A stretch of DNA of 64,000 bases from Gloeopeniophorella convolvens (GCA_022496205.1 WTXD01000003.1:248001-312000), one strand, 5' to 3'. Positions 23,243-35,615 are shown, counted from the stretch's first letter. A program made the numbers and translations. The notes: generated by a model from the sequence alone, not told the origin.

Positions 23243-25678
23243 ATGTCATCCGTCGCTCCCTCTCCTCCCGCCACAGACGCCCACTCCCCCTCCCCTCATT
23301 CTTCATCAAGCCCGACCCCAGCAGATGCCGGCAGCAGCAAGCCAGAGGCTGCCAATGAGCCCGACCCTTCAATAATCGAAGCCTTGAAAAGCAAGGAGCG
23401 TCTATACGTCCTTCGCGTCGGCGAGGAGATCGAGCGGCTTATAAACGAACGCAAGTGAGTCTGACCCGACTAAATGCAATGTCTGGTGCTCTCCTGTCGC
23501 GTCAAAGCTGTCATTTCTTTGTCGACGACAAGTGCATCTCATGTTACTGGGATGTGGCGCTGACCATCCCAACTTGAAGGGCTCGCATCGAAGTCTCCAC
23601 GGCTACATCCTATCAAAGGCTTCTTGTTCACAGATGCTCCGCATACTATAGAGTCGTCCCCGAGAGCGACACAGGTTCAAAGAGTATTTGGATCACGTCC
23701 TCCTCAGAGAGCAGAATGTATGTCCGGCCGTCTCTGTCTCTCTATTTCCAGCCTACATGCATTCGTCTGCAGCCCCACGCGACGCATTTCTGAGCTCGCT
23801 CCGGTCGAGCAGGCCAAGCAACCAGCTATCAAAATCATGAGCCGGTCCGCCCAGGACCGCATTCGTGCGCAGTCACAATCTCGTACTGGCTCGGTCAATG
23901 GCGAGGATGCCGAGTCCTCGGACGTCGAACCCTCCGAGGCAGGCAGTCTTGGCGGCCGCAGGCTCAAGAAGAACCTTACCCTCGAGGAGCGCGAAGCCGC
24001 ATACAACGAGGCCCGATCACGCATCTTTATGGACTTTGAGGAGAAAGCCAAGGAGAAGGAAAACGATATGAGCGCTAGCTCATCGACTTTCAGCCTTGTT
24101 TCCGGCTCGGCTTCTACCAGTGGAGGTGGGAGCAGCAGTGCTGGTGACATTGATGACTCCATCAGTACAGCCCCTACTGAGAGCGAGTTCTCTGGCCCTG
24201 TCGCGCGCGAGAATAAGAACGAGCGGCGAAATGGATCAGGCGCCAATTCGACGGGTTCATCTAAATCAATGCTCTCCCCCAAGCATTCGACCAGCTCCCG
24301 CAACTCTCGCGCCCCATCACCATCATTCACTTACGCCTCCATTTATGAACCCTTGCATCCTCAGGCTCATTACGATCCCGGCCAACCACCCCCAATGCAG
24401 CAGCCATACGCAGCACAGTACATGTACTCTTACCCACCGCCCCCGCCAGGGCAACCCGCCGGCCAAAACTACATGACGCCCTATCCGTACTATCCCTATG
24501 GCTATCCCCCACCACCCCACCACCCACCAGGCCCGGACCCCTCCGGCTCGCCGCCAGATCCTCAGAACCCAGGACCCTTCGTCAATTCGCCGCCTCATCC
24601 ACAGCAAATGGTGTACATGCCACCATACCAGTGGGCACCCAACCCGGCCGGATCGCCCGGTGCACCGCATTCTGGCACGCCTTCGCCCCCACACCCACAG
24701 TATTCATACGGCCCTGCTCCTGCCCCTCCTCCCCAATATGGTGGCTACAACATGCCCACCTACTTCCCCACAATGAGCCCCATGCACACACCGTCACCAG
24801 GGATCCAGGGGCAGCAGCAGCAACTGCAGCACCCCATGCAGCCCCCGGTCAACATGGCACCGTCGCCGCCAACGAACGACCTCGGTATTCGCGTGATGCC
24901 GCCAATAACAATGAACTCGCCTGCAGAGCGCCCCGACCTCGGCGGGCGGAGACGCGGTAACTCGCGCACGGGCGGCGGCTCATGGAGCTACGGGCCCGGG
25001 TACGGCTACCCGTTCGGCGCACCGGGCAGCACACCGTCGCCCATCGAGGGCGGTCCCGGCACGGGTGCGGTGGTTGGCCCGCGTCTGAACAGCGTGGCGC
25101 GGCGGACGTCGGGGACGTCGAATGGGAGCAGGACGCCGGGAGATGAGGCGTCGAGCGTGACGGTGCGCCTCTCCCGCCTCCCTCCCCCGCATTCACCCCC
25201 GCTGACCCGCGCCCCTGCCCTGGCGCCGCAGTCGTCAACCTCGTCCTCCTCCCGCACGACTTCGTCGCAGCATCCACTCCCCCCGCGGCCAGACTGGGCC
25301 GTCGGGCTCAAGCCGAACCCAACGTTGCACCCGCCACGCCCGCCTGCGCGCAACGGCGCCGGGCCGCGCGCGAACACCGCCAGCGCGCCCTCGGTGCTGC
25401 TCCAGCCTGCGGACTTTCCACCACTCGGCGGTGCGCGCGCCCCGCCCGTGCCAGTGCCGAGTGGTGTATGGCGCGCGCGCGAGCCGCATGCGCCGGCGGA
25501 TGGCGGGGAGCGCGTACCGGCGAAAGGGCCTGGTGCGGGCCTGGTGGGCGCGCCCGCTGGCACTGGGACGGCGCACGCGGAGGATGCGTACATGCAGAGT
25601 GTGATGGACGGCATCGGTGCGCTCGCGCTCGGCTCTAGCAGCAGCGCTGAGGCGCAGGCTTATGCGCCATCGTCATGA
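23243..25678 (+). CDS. R3H and SUZ domain RNA-binding protein with long Pro/Gln-rich tail
   Basis: This is a predicted single-stranded nucleic-acid-binding protein. Start is ATG 23243 (MSSVAPSPPATDAHS). The R3H domain runs across two introns (starting near 23455 and 23717): ERLYVLRVGEEIERLINER, then ARIEVSTATSYQRLLVHRCS and AYYRVVPESDTGSKSIWI. The SUZ segment follows with KIMSRSAQDR and KNLTLEEREAAYNEARSRIF. The C-terminal 450 residues are disordered, with dense Pro/Tyr/Gln (YPYYPYGYPPPPHHPPG) and a late FPPLGG motif. Stop TGA 25676-25678. All exons join in frame. R3H-SUZ proteins such as yeast Rbs1 associate with mRNA; a role here in mRNA regulation is inference. The 3' flank is strongly T-rich. 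Confidence 0.9.
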
Positions 25679-26126
25679 TGCGCCCGTCCCCACGCACGCC
25701 TGTGCCACCTGTTGGGGAGGAGGGGAGAGTCTGGGCCGGCACGTTCTGAGTTTCAGCTTCGGGGGGCCCCGGTGTTCTTCCTCTGGTATTTTAGGTTAGT
25801 TGTTGGCCTGCTGCGGGTCGTGTCAGTCCCGTCTTTCTTTTTCCTTTGCATTTCCTGTTTTCCTTTTTTCTGTTTAATTTTTTTTTTTCTTTTGTCTTTT
25901 TCTTTGTCGTGTTCTCCGTTGGTAGAGAATATAGCTGTGTGTATTCATAGGGCGGCGCCGTGGGCATATGGCCTAAGGATGCTCGTGGTGCGCGTTCGGG
26001 CCCACGGTCCTGCGCGTGAGTGCACTTCAAAGATGAGATGAGATGTTGATAAATATGATGCACTACGCCGAATCCCACTGCGGGCATGAGCGTAAATATG
26101 CCATACATATCGTGCACAGAACCGCA
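25679..26126. other. Convergent spacer with T-rich tract
   Basis: This 448 bp holds the 3' ends of the R3H and Pus1 genes. A T-rich run at about 25825-25915, with an uninterrupted T block near 25880, lies downstream of the R3H stop and probably marks its 3' UTR. No gene is seen. Confidence 0.55.
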
Positions 26127-28211
26127 TCACCCCTCCATATCCGCCAGCGCCGCCTTGTCCATCGCCGCCACCCCCTCCACTTCTTCCTCTTCCGCGTCCT
26201 CCGCATCAGCCTCTACCTCGATCCGCCCCGCCGCCGCAAAGTCCGTCGTGTCGAACCGCCGCTTCTCGCGGAACGGGTTCTTACGCCGCTCACCCTTCTT
26301 GAGCACCGCCGCCGCGGGCACGATGCCCTTCGGGTTGAGGTAGAGCAGGTCGTCGCCCGCGTACGCGTCGACGGACCGGATCCATGCGTCGAATCTGACC
26401 CCGCCACAACGCGTCGCCACATCAGTCTCGCCCGGGCAAGAGCTGGAGTCGGGGACACGCACACGCCGCCGCGGTCCTCGATGTCGCGCATGCGCGCGTA
26501 TATCTGCGCCTCCTTGAACGCGCCGATCGCGTCCGCGTGCGGCGCAAAGTCGATCGGCGGGCGGAAGTCCGCGTCGGCGGGCGCCAGGCGCGTGTTGGCG
26601 TTGGCGCCGTCTACGCGCCGGTTGTACGAGTCGAAGATCGGGTGCTCGAGGAGCAGTCCGAGCGAGGGCATTTTGGGGATGAAGATGGGGCGCGGGCCGT
26701 AGAGCTGTGGGTTGGGTGAGTGGAGAGGGGGAGAGGAAGGGAAGGGGCGCACCTCGTCGATTGTTTGAGGGGGGGCGCCGGTGCGGCAGCAGAGCACGAG
26801 CGCGGCGACCATTTTTCGCTGTAGAAGAAGGGGACAAGAGATGTATTAGTTGGTCGCTGCACGGTGTGCAGCGCGAACGCACGATCTGTGTGTGAGAAAG
26901 GGGATCGGTGAGTGCGAGTTTCGGCACCGGGGTGCGGATGGCGCACCTGGTGGAGCATGAAGCTCTGGCCGTGGAACAACACGCTGATCCACTCTGTGTC
27001 GCCGTACACAGCGGGGTCGGCGACCTGTCGTCCAGGTAAACAATCAGCGCCGACTCTGCATCCCGCAAGACGACATGGTACCTCGATCTTCTTCATGTGC
27101 CGTTGCGCACTCCGGTCACTGAACTCGCGGCCGACGGTAAAGTTGTGATAGTTGCGCGTGGCCTCGAACTTCTTGGCTGTTTCTCGTAGCCGCTCTACGG
27201 CCTCTGGCCCGACTCGCCATCGGCGCTTGCGCCGCAGGTCGTCTTCCTTCGACGAGCCTGGAGAGGCTTCCTCCCAGAATGGGTGCACTGTATCAGTTGA
27301 CGTAGTGATTGAACTGCTTGACGACGGAACCGCCTGGCGCCGGAATGTCTCGTACAGCCCGCTGCCGGGCTTTGGGGGAATGAGAAGGTATGAGGGGAAG
27401 AAGTACGTGTACTTGCGGCTGTCGCAAGACCTGATGACGCCGCCGTGAGATGGGGACTCACACACCAAGAGGAGGAAGGCATGCCTACGTTCGAGCGTTG
27501 AACGAATTCTGCACACGGGTGATACTCCAGACGCGGATCTCGGGTGGAAGCAGGTCGTTGACCGCAGCGACCACGTCCGGTACCCCGGGGATCTGCGTGA
27601 TCAGCTTGAGAGACACGACGTTCCCTGCGGCGTGTACGCCTGCATCCGTGCGTGCGGCGCGCCCGAGCCCAACTTTCGTGGGGTCATCCGCGTTGTCTGC
27701 TGAAACTGCGCCTGCGCGCACGAACGCGTCGAACAACACTCCTTCGATTGTGCGCACGTCAGGTTGTCTGATAGAACGATGATCAGCATTGATGCCGACG
27801 AAGAACAATGCAGATTAACACGCACATCTGCATGCCCGCGCAACCTGTCCCGCAGAAACCAATGAGCACTGCACACTGCCGCTTCGGCAGGCGTGGTGCC
27901 TTGTCCGCAGCATCCGCGGGGGTGTCCGTAGAGACATCCGCACTAGCCTCAGGGCGACTGCCTCGCCGCCGCCCCACGTTCTTCATGTCCTTCTCCTTTC
28001 CTTGTCGCGATTTGGAGTATCCGGCTGCGTCGCGTCGTTTGTGGGCCTTCTTGTCCTTCTGCTGTGCACCTCCTTTTGTGCTAGGGGGCTTGGCCTCTGC
28101 TAGCGGCTCTGTGTCGACTTTGACGCGCTTGGGGCTGCTGAGCTCCGCGTGCTCATCGTGCTGCCGTTTGGCAGGCAGACTCGGCGGCGATGGATCGGTA
28201 TCCGTAGCCAT
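26127..28211 (-). CDS. PUS1: tRNA pseudouridine synthase Pus1
   Basis: The enzyme isomerises uridines in tRNA, and in some mRNA and snRNA, to pseudouridine in the nucleus. Start is ATG 28211 (MATDTDPSPPSLPAKRQHDE), stop 26127. The N-terminus is basic and acidic by turns (SSPKRVKVD, KDKKAHKRRD), fitting nuclear import. The TruA-like fold follows: QCAVLIGFCGTGCAGMQ, RTIEGVLFDAFVRAGA, and the catalytic-Asp motif GRAARTDAGVHAAGNVVSLK near 27640. Later come NYHNFTVGREFSDRSAQRH and EWISVLFHGQSFMLHQ, with RKMVAALVLCCRTGAP after the next intron. The C-terminus is acidic (EAEDAEEEEVEG-like). About eight exons join in frame. It is tail-to-tail with the R3H gene and head-to-tail with xylulokinase, 291 bp apart. 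Confidence 0.94.
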
Positions 28212-28502
28212 AGGAGGAGCGCCGCGTCAAGATCGATGTAACAGCGATATCTCTCTGCCTCTCTTCTCTGGAAACGTGGTGGTGCGCCGAAAGCACGGCA
28301 GTGGTAGCTCCCTGTGAAAGCCAGTGGAAGAAGGCGCACTCTTGAATCGGCGGCAACGCGAAGTTGCAAGTCAACGGGCCGGCATCCGAACATGACATGC
28401 ATGACTTCTTCGCTCTCGTGATGGCCCTCGATCGCGTTCGGGGCGCTCTATTCACTCCACTTATACTACTTATTGTAAACAAGATGAGATAACACCACTA
28501 GA

Positions 28503-30322
28503 TCATTCATCATCCGAGTCCTCACACTCAACCACCACATAACTCTCGCAGAACTGGTACGGCACCACTAGACCATCATACACTTTCGTGATCTCCTCGT
28601 TGGGCTGCGCAACAAGCTTCATGCGCTCGGTATCGCTAGCGCGCATCTGCTCAAATGAGCCACCTGCGCCGTCATTGCCCTTCCACCAGGCGTAGCGAGC
28701 GAGCAACGCGCCGCCCGTAGCAGCAGCCTCGGCCGTTTCCTCAGCCACATACGCCGGAATCCCGAACAAGTCTGCCGAAAGCTGGCGGATTGTCGGGTTC
28801 GCAGACGCGCCGCCCGTCAGCACGAGCCTGTGCAGACGCGAGGCGTCCTTGGGCACGATATCTGCGATGCGCCCACGGATGGAAAGGAGCTGCGATTCGA
28901 GGATCGCGCGCGGGTGCGCGTCCTCTGGGATCGCGTCGACGCGAAAGGGCGTCAACGAGTTGTCCCGCCCCTTGAAGTAGAACTTGCCGATGACGTTCGG
29001 CGGGATGATCTCGTGCAACGGGAAGTACAGGCCCAAGTAGCCGTTGTTACCCGGGGGCGTGGCAGCTACCAGCCCGTTGAAGCGGGCCCAGTCCCTGTCG
29101 GCATACTCATCGCGCACTTGCTCACGCGCGAGCGAGCCGTTCTTGTAGCAGAGCATGGCAATGTACGCGCCGATCGTGGTGGGGTGCGCAAGGAGATGAG
29201 AGCTCGTGAAGCATGCTGGGGGCGTGTCGGACGGGGGAATAGCCAGGAGAAAGGTGGTCGACGTTCCGAGCGAGAGCACGGCGTCACCAGGGGTCGAAAG
29301 GGCCACCATCGTCGCTGGATTGTCTCCTGTGAAGGGTGCGACCAAGCAATCTGGAGCGCAGCTGTCAGCTTCGCACCTCCGAACCACTTGTTGGATCCGC
29401 GTACCTGGATTGAATCCCCATCGCGTCACCCACCAAGAGGCAACCTTGCCTAAGACAGTGCCACCCGGAACAGGCTCAGGGCCGATCTTGGCCCTCAACT
29501 CTGGTCCTCCACAAGAGTCGAGAAGACGTTCGTCCCATTTGAAGGTTTGAACGTTCATCAAGTTCATGCCGCTCGCATCCGAGATCTCGATAGGAGCAAT
29601 GGAACCGAGGAAAAGAGACGGCAAGAATGATGAGACCAGCGACACTCTCGATGTCGCTTCCCATTCTGCAGGCTTCTCCCGTCGAATCTAGCACACGACT
29701 CCACATCAATTCGCACAGTTAAAGGTAGCATCAGCTGAGGACGAACCTTCTTGATCTGTGACCCCGTGAATCGTTCGTACGCACGGCTGCCCGTGAGATC
29801 CGCTAATGCCTGAGGGCCACCAACGACTTCCTCCAATTCACCGCATTCACGCGTCGTGGACGAGTCTTGCCAAATGGGTGAGTTCTGGATAGAAAACGCC
29901 TGTGGGACGAGTTGTTCGAGAAGCGCCTTTGCGGATCCAGTGATGCAAGAGCATCCTCCGCGGACTTTGACCAGTAGACCGAGCCATGTTGCTACATTAC
30001 ACACTCTCAGACGATGTAGTGGATGAAAGCGTACTGTAGGCATACCTGTCCTGCGCCCGATACCGCACGGATGCGGCTGAAGTCCACGCCCGCATCCTTC
30101 ATGCGCTGCAGGACAAATCAAGAGCCTCAACCCACATCCCCACTGGCGACGTAACTTCGCCCGCGCCGGGGCCATGCGTTGCGCCATTCGTCGTCCGGTA
30201 CTGAGGCAGGTCTCTGTCGAAACCAACAGCTAGATTGTGCACGACGGCAGCATCCTTGTGATAAGGAGTGCCTTGAGCTGCTGGGTGGAGAGATCGAGCC
30301 CGAGGAACAGTGGCCCAGACAT
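28503..30322 (-). CDS. XKS1: Xylulokinase (FGGY family), reading frame interrupted three times
   Basis: The kinase phosphorylates D-xylulose to xylulose 5-phosphate, feeding pentoses into the pentose phosphate pathway. Start is ATG 30322 (MSGPLFLGLDLSTQQLKALL). Exons continue with DAAVVHNLAVGFDRDLPQY, TSPVGMWVEALDL, HGSVYWSKSAED and KALLEQLVPQAFSIQNSP. The C-terminal half is intact: LTGSRAYERFTGSQI, GNLMN-like NLMNVQTFKWDERLLD, APFTGDNPATMVAL, LVLTGGASANPTIRQLSADL. Stop 28503. Introns of 54 nt lie near 30050-29997 and 29400-29347. Three in-exon frame changes are required, near 30255, 30113 and 29935. Each fits one missing base, and their sum returns to the original frame. Taken literally the protein stops after about 30 residues. 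Sequence error is my favoured reading; a recent pseudogene is possible. Confidence 0.85.
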
Positions 30323-30851
30323 GGTGGTCAGTTGCTGGAGCAGGGTCGGCCACCTCTTCACTCATGCTAGTCATAGATCAGGTGGAGGAACACTGTGCGA
30401 GACTCGGAGCGGGATATTCGCGGGGAAAACCCTGGGGAAACTTCCGGGCGGGGCGGTCCGTCGGCGCGGCGCGCGACTTCGCTAACGCCACGTCGTCGCG
30501 TTGCCGGCGAAGTCTCAGATATCTAATCTGGGCTCAGCCAATTGAGAAAAAAAACCCCCCGACGTTCAGCGTGAGCAGATGCAGAGAACTTAGGCAGACT
30601 CCAGGGTGGTGGCGCGTTGCAAGGCCATTATATGCACCCGGACGCACCCAATGGATGATCTGAATCTCTTTCTGGCAACATCGAGCGAACGCTCAGGTCG
30701 CCTGTGGAACTTGATTCTGCAGGGTGAGTATACGATTACATGCCTGTAAGGGTGCCAAATAATAATGCGTATGTGTATGTGCACACGTAGTGCAATGTGA
30801 TGATCAAGAAAACAAGAAATACCAATGGGTGCAGTGCTCGCAGAGACAGCC
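30323..30851. promoter_or_regulatory. Xylulokinase promoter and Pif1 3' flank
   Basis: This 529 bp lies between the xylulokinase start and the Pif1 stop. The proximal half is GC-rich and contains three SYGGRG-type hexamers. The distal half is AT-richer with no recognised gene. Confidence 0.45.
30420..30453 (+). promoter_or_regulatory. Three CreA/Cre1-type SYGGRG hexamers upstream of xylulokinase
   Basis: GCGGGG (30420-30425), CTGGGG (30432-30437) and GCGGGG (30448-30453) all fit the SYGGRG consensus of the fungal carbon catabolite repressor CreA/Cre1. They lie 98-131 bp upstream of the xylulokinase ATG. Clustering fits glucose repression of pentose use, but the region is GC-rich and such hexamers occur by chance. 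Confidence 0.35.
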
Positions 30852-33323
30852 TCAGAGCTCAACGACGTCGGAGTCGTACTCATCAACGTCAATGGCGGCA
30901 GGGGCAGCGACGGAAGTCGAGGATGGATCTTCTAATGTCTCCAAGGTTGAGCTCCATTGCTTTACTTTCTCATGCACAAAGACCTTAACTACAGTCAGTA
31001 GGGTACGAGGGAGAACCTCCATCGTCTCACCTTGCTCGGGCTGAAGTTCAGAACTTGTAAGCCCTCGAGAGAGGTAGCACGAGACAGGGCGACATAGCTT
31101 GACCTAGATAGGCAAGCGAGTCGGTCAATGCAGTACGAAAACCTACGATGCCACGTACCTTTCTCGAATACCTTCCCAAGATCCACTTTCACCCTATCAA
31201 GCGTCTGGCCCTGCGACTTGTGGATCGACATGGCCCACGATAAAATGAGGGGATACTGTGGCGCTGCTTGAGCGGTGTACCTTCGGACGAGTATGGAGAA
31301 ACGTACCTGTGTCCGAGATGCTTGAATTTCACCATTTGGCAGCTCTACCTTCCAGGTTTCAGGCTCAATCATCACTTGCCGTTTATAACCTCCGGGAATA
31401 CTGAAATCGACTACTGGCCTCTTCCTTCTGGCCTCTTCAGTAGCTAGCGCCTTGGTGGACGACCATCCCCTCCGCGCTGTCCGTTCTGTGGTCGATCCTT
31501 CGAGAATTCTGCAGAGGGATCTTCTGCATACACACGTGGCTCTTCAAAGGCGACAATGATGCCTATGCTCCCGTTCACGAGGGTTTCGTCAGATTCTTGA
31601 TGAGCATGACTTGTGCTCCAACAGAGAGATGTAAAGTTTCCTGTGCCATGAAATTGTCGAGCAGCTTTCGACGCTGATCCTCGCCTGCCGTTCCACCGTC
31701 GTTGGCGTGGTAAGTCTTGCTCTCGCCGCGGAGATGGCTCATACGCAGGTTGTTAGCATTGTCAACGTCTTGTCGGCGAGGGAAGCTGAAATGTGTTCGA
31801 AGATGCCGATCATCATCGAGGCGCGAGAACTCACAGCTCGGTTGGCATGATGCCATCTTCATAGACGATTTCTCTCGAAAGCGCCCGGAATTTCTCGATG
31901 GACTTTGACGATAAGGTCCCATATCGCATCTCGTTAAGCATGTCCACAAAGTCTGCTCAACTAAGTCAGTCAGGGTCTTGAAGGCATTCGTCCAGGCGTC
32001 ACCTTGGTCCTTCTGTCGGAAAACCTTCGTGAGCTTGATAGCTTTGTGGATGGTCTCGTTCCAAAGATCAGCCTCGAAAGCAAAACGCATAGCTCTGCCT
32101 TTTGTTACGGGGGGCAGCTGGAAGAAATCGCCAGTGACGATAACCTACACGAAGTCGCGATTCGCGAACAGCTTTCGGAGGTATTGACGACCGTGCGCAC
32201 CTGAATCCCTCCAAAGGGCTCAGAGTTTCTTCTGAGCAGACTGCCTATCCTAGCCAACTTGTCGAACAACTCGCCGTCCACCATTGAAACTAGGAAGACC
32301 TGTGAGCGGAGGCGACACGAAATTGACAATGAGCTAACTTTCGTCAATGATGAGGATTCTTGTCCGTTGCCATCGCGCACTGGCTTTCCTGTTCTTCTTT
32401 ATCTTTTCGGAAAGCGTCTGAGCATCTTCAATACCCAGGCCGATACCGGCAAACGAATGGATCGTTACGCCACCGATATTACACGCTGCAATACCTATTC
32501 GGAATTGTAAGGACTGAAACGAAAAGGGGTAACGTGACGCTGTACCAGTGGAAGCGGTGATTGCTATTGCGTCTGGTGTCTTCACGAACTTCTTGTGAAA
32601 AGTCTTGATTATTTCACGAAGGAGTACAGACTTGCCCGTTCCTGTAAGACATGTTAGCTATATGCGCGAAGATGGGTGCATATATGCTGCGTCCTCGATG
32701 CCTCGATGCGTTCGAGCCGGACAAGCCGGATGGCTGCGCATTGCATCGCGCGAATTGTGGAGTGTCGCCAACGAACAAGCTACCAAGCGTCGAGGGAGTG
32801 ATTGGAGACCGTAACGCACCTGCGCTGCCTGTGTAGAATATATTCTTCCCCTGCTGTACCAGCTCCAGAATCTCCTTCTGCTCGTGGCTTAGGTGTATTT
32901 CGCCTGGCCGTGAATTCGCATTCGAAGATTGGACTGGTTTTCCCTCTCTTCGGTGTGCATCAACGGGCACAGGAAAAACTTCGCAGAGGAAGCCTTGCTG
33001 AAGTACACCGATGACTGGGATGATGTCGTAGAGGGATTCGCAGAAGCATTCCAAGAGGTAGGAAGCTGGCGCTTTTTTGCAGGTGGCTCATCCTCAGTGC
33101 AGAGTGCACGCTTCTGAGACAGAGAGGTAGATACAGCGCCAGCCTTCTCGGCTTCACGGTTGGCCACGCCCTCTTTGATGGCTTTTCTGAGTGACTCCGA
33201 GAGCGTTGACCGCTTGACAGCCGCCTGAGCAGGAGCGGGAGTCGGATTAACTACCAAATTGGAAGAGAAATCGCGTCGAATCGTCGCGAGTCCTGAGCGT
33301 GGTTGTCTATCAGATTGCGACAT
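30852..33323 (-). CDS. PIF1: Pif1-family 5'-3' DNA helicase
   Basis: This superfamily 1B helicase acts in mitochondrial DNA maintenance, telomere length control and G-quadruplex unwinding. Start is ATG 33323 ([20 protein letters not shown]), stop 30852-30854. After a disordered N-terminus come [20 protein letters not shown] and Walker A GSAGTGKS, split by an intron near 32820. Then [19 protein letters not shown] (Walker B), [10 protein letters not shown] near 32125, [19 protein letters not shown] near 31215 and [19 protein letters not shown] near 31060. The tail [11 protein letters not shown] is acidic. Two in-exon frame breaks are needed: at the run of five T in sense (32974-32978), just before the helicase core, and near 31502-31507. 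Each fits one missing base. The shared spacer with the mS29 gene is only 204 bp. Confidence 0.9.
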
Positions 33324-33527
33324 GGACGGCGGGTGGAGAGGGGAACCAGAGCCAAGACGCGAAAGGGTGTCGATAATCAACCCCGACGCGACGCGACGCC
33401 GGGCGCGAAGATGGGCGCAATGGTCACGTGGACGCGCGCCTGAGGGAGCCAATTTCGGCCACGTGAGGCAGGGAACCTCGGAGAACCCGCGCACGCGCAC
33501 TGCTCGACGCTTCCGAGCACTCCGCCG
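33324..33527. promoter_or_regulatory. Bidirectional promoter of PIF1 and mS29
   Basis: Only 204 bp separate the two opposed start codons, so both promoters and leaders must fit here. The region is GC-rich, with CACGTG-like cores near 33426 (TCACGTGGACG) and 33460 (CCACGTGAGG). A mitochondrial helicase and a mitoribosomal protein could be co-regulated; that is inference. Confidence 0.6.
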
Positions 33528-35387
33528 ATGTCCCTCCTCACCAGCGCGCGTTCGCGCGCGTCTCTCAATGCTTTGCGGGAGGCCGGCTCCTCAGTACAGG
33601 CACGTCATACGCTGCCAAGGCTAAGGGTGTGTCCGTCAAGCAAAATGGTGCGTATATTTGCTAGCGTGCTGTGACGTTTGCAGGGCTAAGAAACATGGGG
33701 CGTGTACAGCCCAGGGATTCAAAGGCGGGAAGAACCAGAAGCTAACCAAGAAGCAGCAGCGTATGGAAGTAATGCGAAACCAGAAAAATCCTGGGGTGCG
33801 TAGCGTCTGCTGACGATGGAAAGTCGCAAGCTAAACTTCGTTCACCTACTTCAAGGCCTTCGTACCAATGCCCGTTGCTCAGTTGAAGCATGATATATTC
33901 CAGAATGGACGTCTCGATGAGCTCGTTCTTCCTGAGTTCAATCCTGTGCGTGGCCTCGTCTTAATGATATACCAGCTTGACCCTGCATCTGACCGGGCCG
34001 AACGCAGGAGGACCTCACGGAGGATAACTCGGGCAAGGCCATGGCTTTCCCATTACCGGAGAACGATGTAGTCCGAGTGTTTGGGCTCCCTCGGAACATT
34101 CTCCTGGACGTGAGTCCTCAAGCTGTTCCATTCTTCTACCAGCACACTCACTGCCGTGTAGTTCCGCATCCTTTCGAAGGCAGTATCGGTCGTCCGTGAC
34201 GTGACCATCAAGCTGGTTGATCGACTGCAAGCTGCGAGTCAGGAGTCAAGTCAGAAGAACCGACTGGTGCTCGGTCTGTGGCATACACTTATTTGTTGCA
34301 ACCCCGCTCACGCTTTCCTTGCAGCTGGCTCGGCAGGTTGCGGCAAGAGTTTCTTGTTGGTGCAGGGGGTAGAATATGCCGCAGCTGCAGGCTGGCTGGT
34401 GATGTACATACCACGAGGTGCGTCGCAATCCCACTGCGTCACCCAGTCGAACTGACACTGTCTAAGCGGCGAGTCTCGTTAACTCCTCGACGATGTACAC
34501 GTACGATCTGCGCACGCGGACGTATCTCCAACCCATATTCGCGCAACAAACCCTCCAGCGCTTCCGTACCGTAAACGAGTCTCTCCTCGGCTCGTTAACG
34601 CTTGAGGGTGGTATCGAACTCGGCGACGGCGTGTCCGTTCCCGAAGGCACTCCAATCCCAGTTTGATCGACATAGGGCTTAAGGAGCAAACATCGGCCCC
34701 CGCTGTTCTTTCTGCGCTCCTCGAGGCACTTGGGAAACAAACCAAGTGGGCGGCACTCCATTCTACCTCGCAGAAAGATAACTCACCTAACGTGTTCCAG
34801 AGCACCTGTTCTGTTAGCAGTCGATGACTTCCAGACGCTTTTCGCAAAGTCCGCGTACAAGAGCCCGCATTTCCAGACGCTTCGAGCGTGGCATTTGTCC
34901 ATGCCCCGCTTGATTCTCGACTACGTGAGCGGGCAGAAGACATTCGTAAGTGGCTATCGTCACCAATCACGCCAAGATAATCTGATTAGTTCCTCTAGGC
35001 CCGTGGTGCCGTTGTTGGGGCGTTATCTGCCTCGAACAAGACGTACGGGCTCTCGCAGGACGTCCGCCATGCTTTGGGCCTGCAGCCATGGCTTCAGCCG
35101 TCACCCTACGTCAAAGTCCCGGCTGAAGTGTCTGCCTTCACAAAAGGGATCCAGATTATGAAGGTTCCCGAAAAGATGAATGTTGGTGAGGCAGCTTCTC
35201 TGTTCGAAGTCTGGAACAAAAACAAGTCATTCCATACTCGTGAGTTCTTACACTTGCACACGCTTGGCCGATGCTCAAAATTCCCGCAGCGGCAAACGAC
35301 GAGCTGTTCTTGGCGAAGTATGCAGAGTCAGGAGGCAATCCCCGCGATTTTGTTTGGAAAGGACTGCTCTCTACGCTTCAAACATAG
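33528..35387 (+). CDS. RSM23: Small mitoribosomal subunit protein mS29 (DAP3/Rsm23)
   Basis: This is the P-loop GTPase-like protein of the mitochondrial small ribosomal subunit. Start is ATG 33528 (MSLLTSARSRASLNALREAG), a basic, Ser/Ala-rich opening suited to mitochondrial import; stop TAG 35385-35387. The basic N-terminal part contains GFKGGKNQKLTKKQQRMEVM. The P-loop AGSAGCGKSFLLVQGVEYA begins near 34322 just after an intron. A Walker B-like LLAVDDFQTLF lies near 34806, then YGLSQDVRHALGLQPW, and the C-terminal GGNPRDFVWKGLLSTLQT. Two in-exon frame breaks are needed, near 33590 (CC run before the transit-peptide end) and 34657-34659 (CCC run). Each fits one missing base. The kinesin gene follows on the same strand 228 bp downstream. 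Confidence 0.9.
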
Positions 35388-35615
35388 ACATAGTTTATTC
35401 CCCGCACTCTGGTTTAGCATGGCTGGAATAATTAGTGGCATTCGCCGTCACGTGATCAGACGCGTCCAGTTTGCGTGTTGTGTTTTGCTCGACGCGGCAT
35501 CGAACGAACCGCGACTTGCACTCGGGAGGGTCTCTCGGCCCTGCATACGGCCAACCAACATCAACGCCTGGAACAATCAGCAAGTGGTGCCAAAACGTTT
35601 GGCACCGTAGACACG

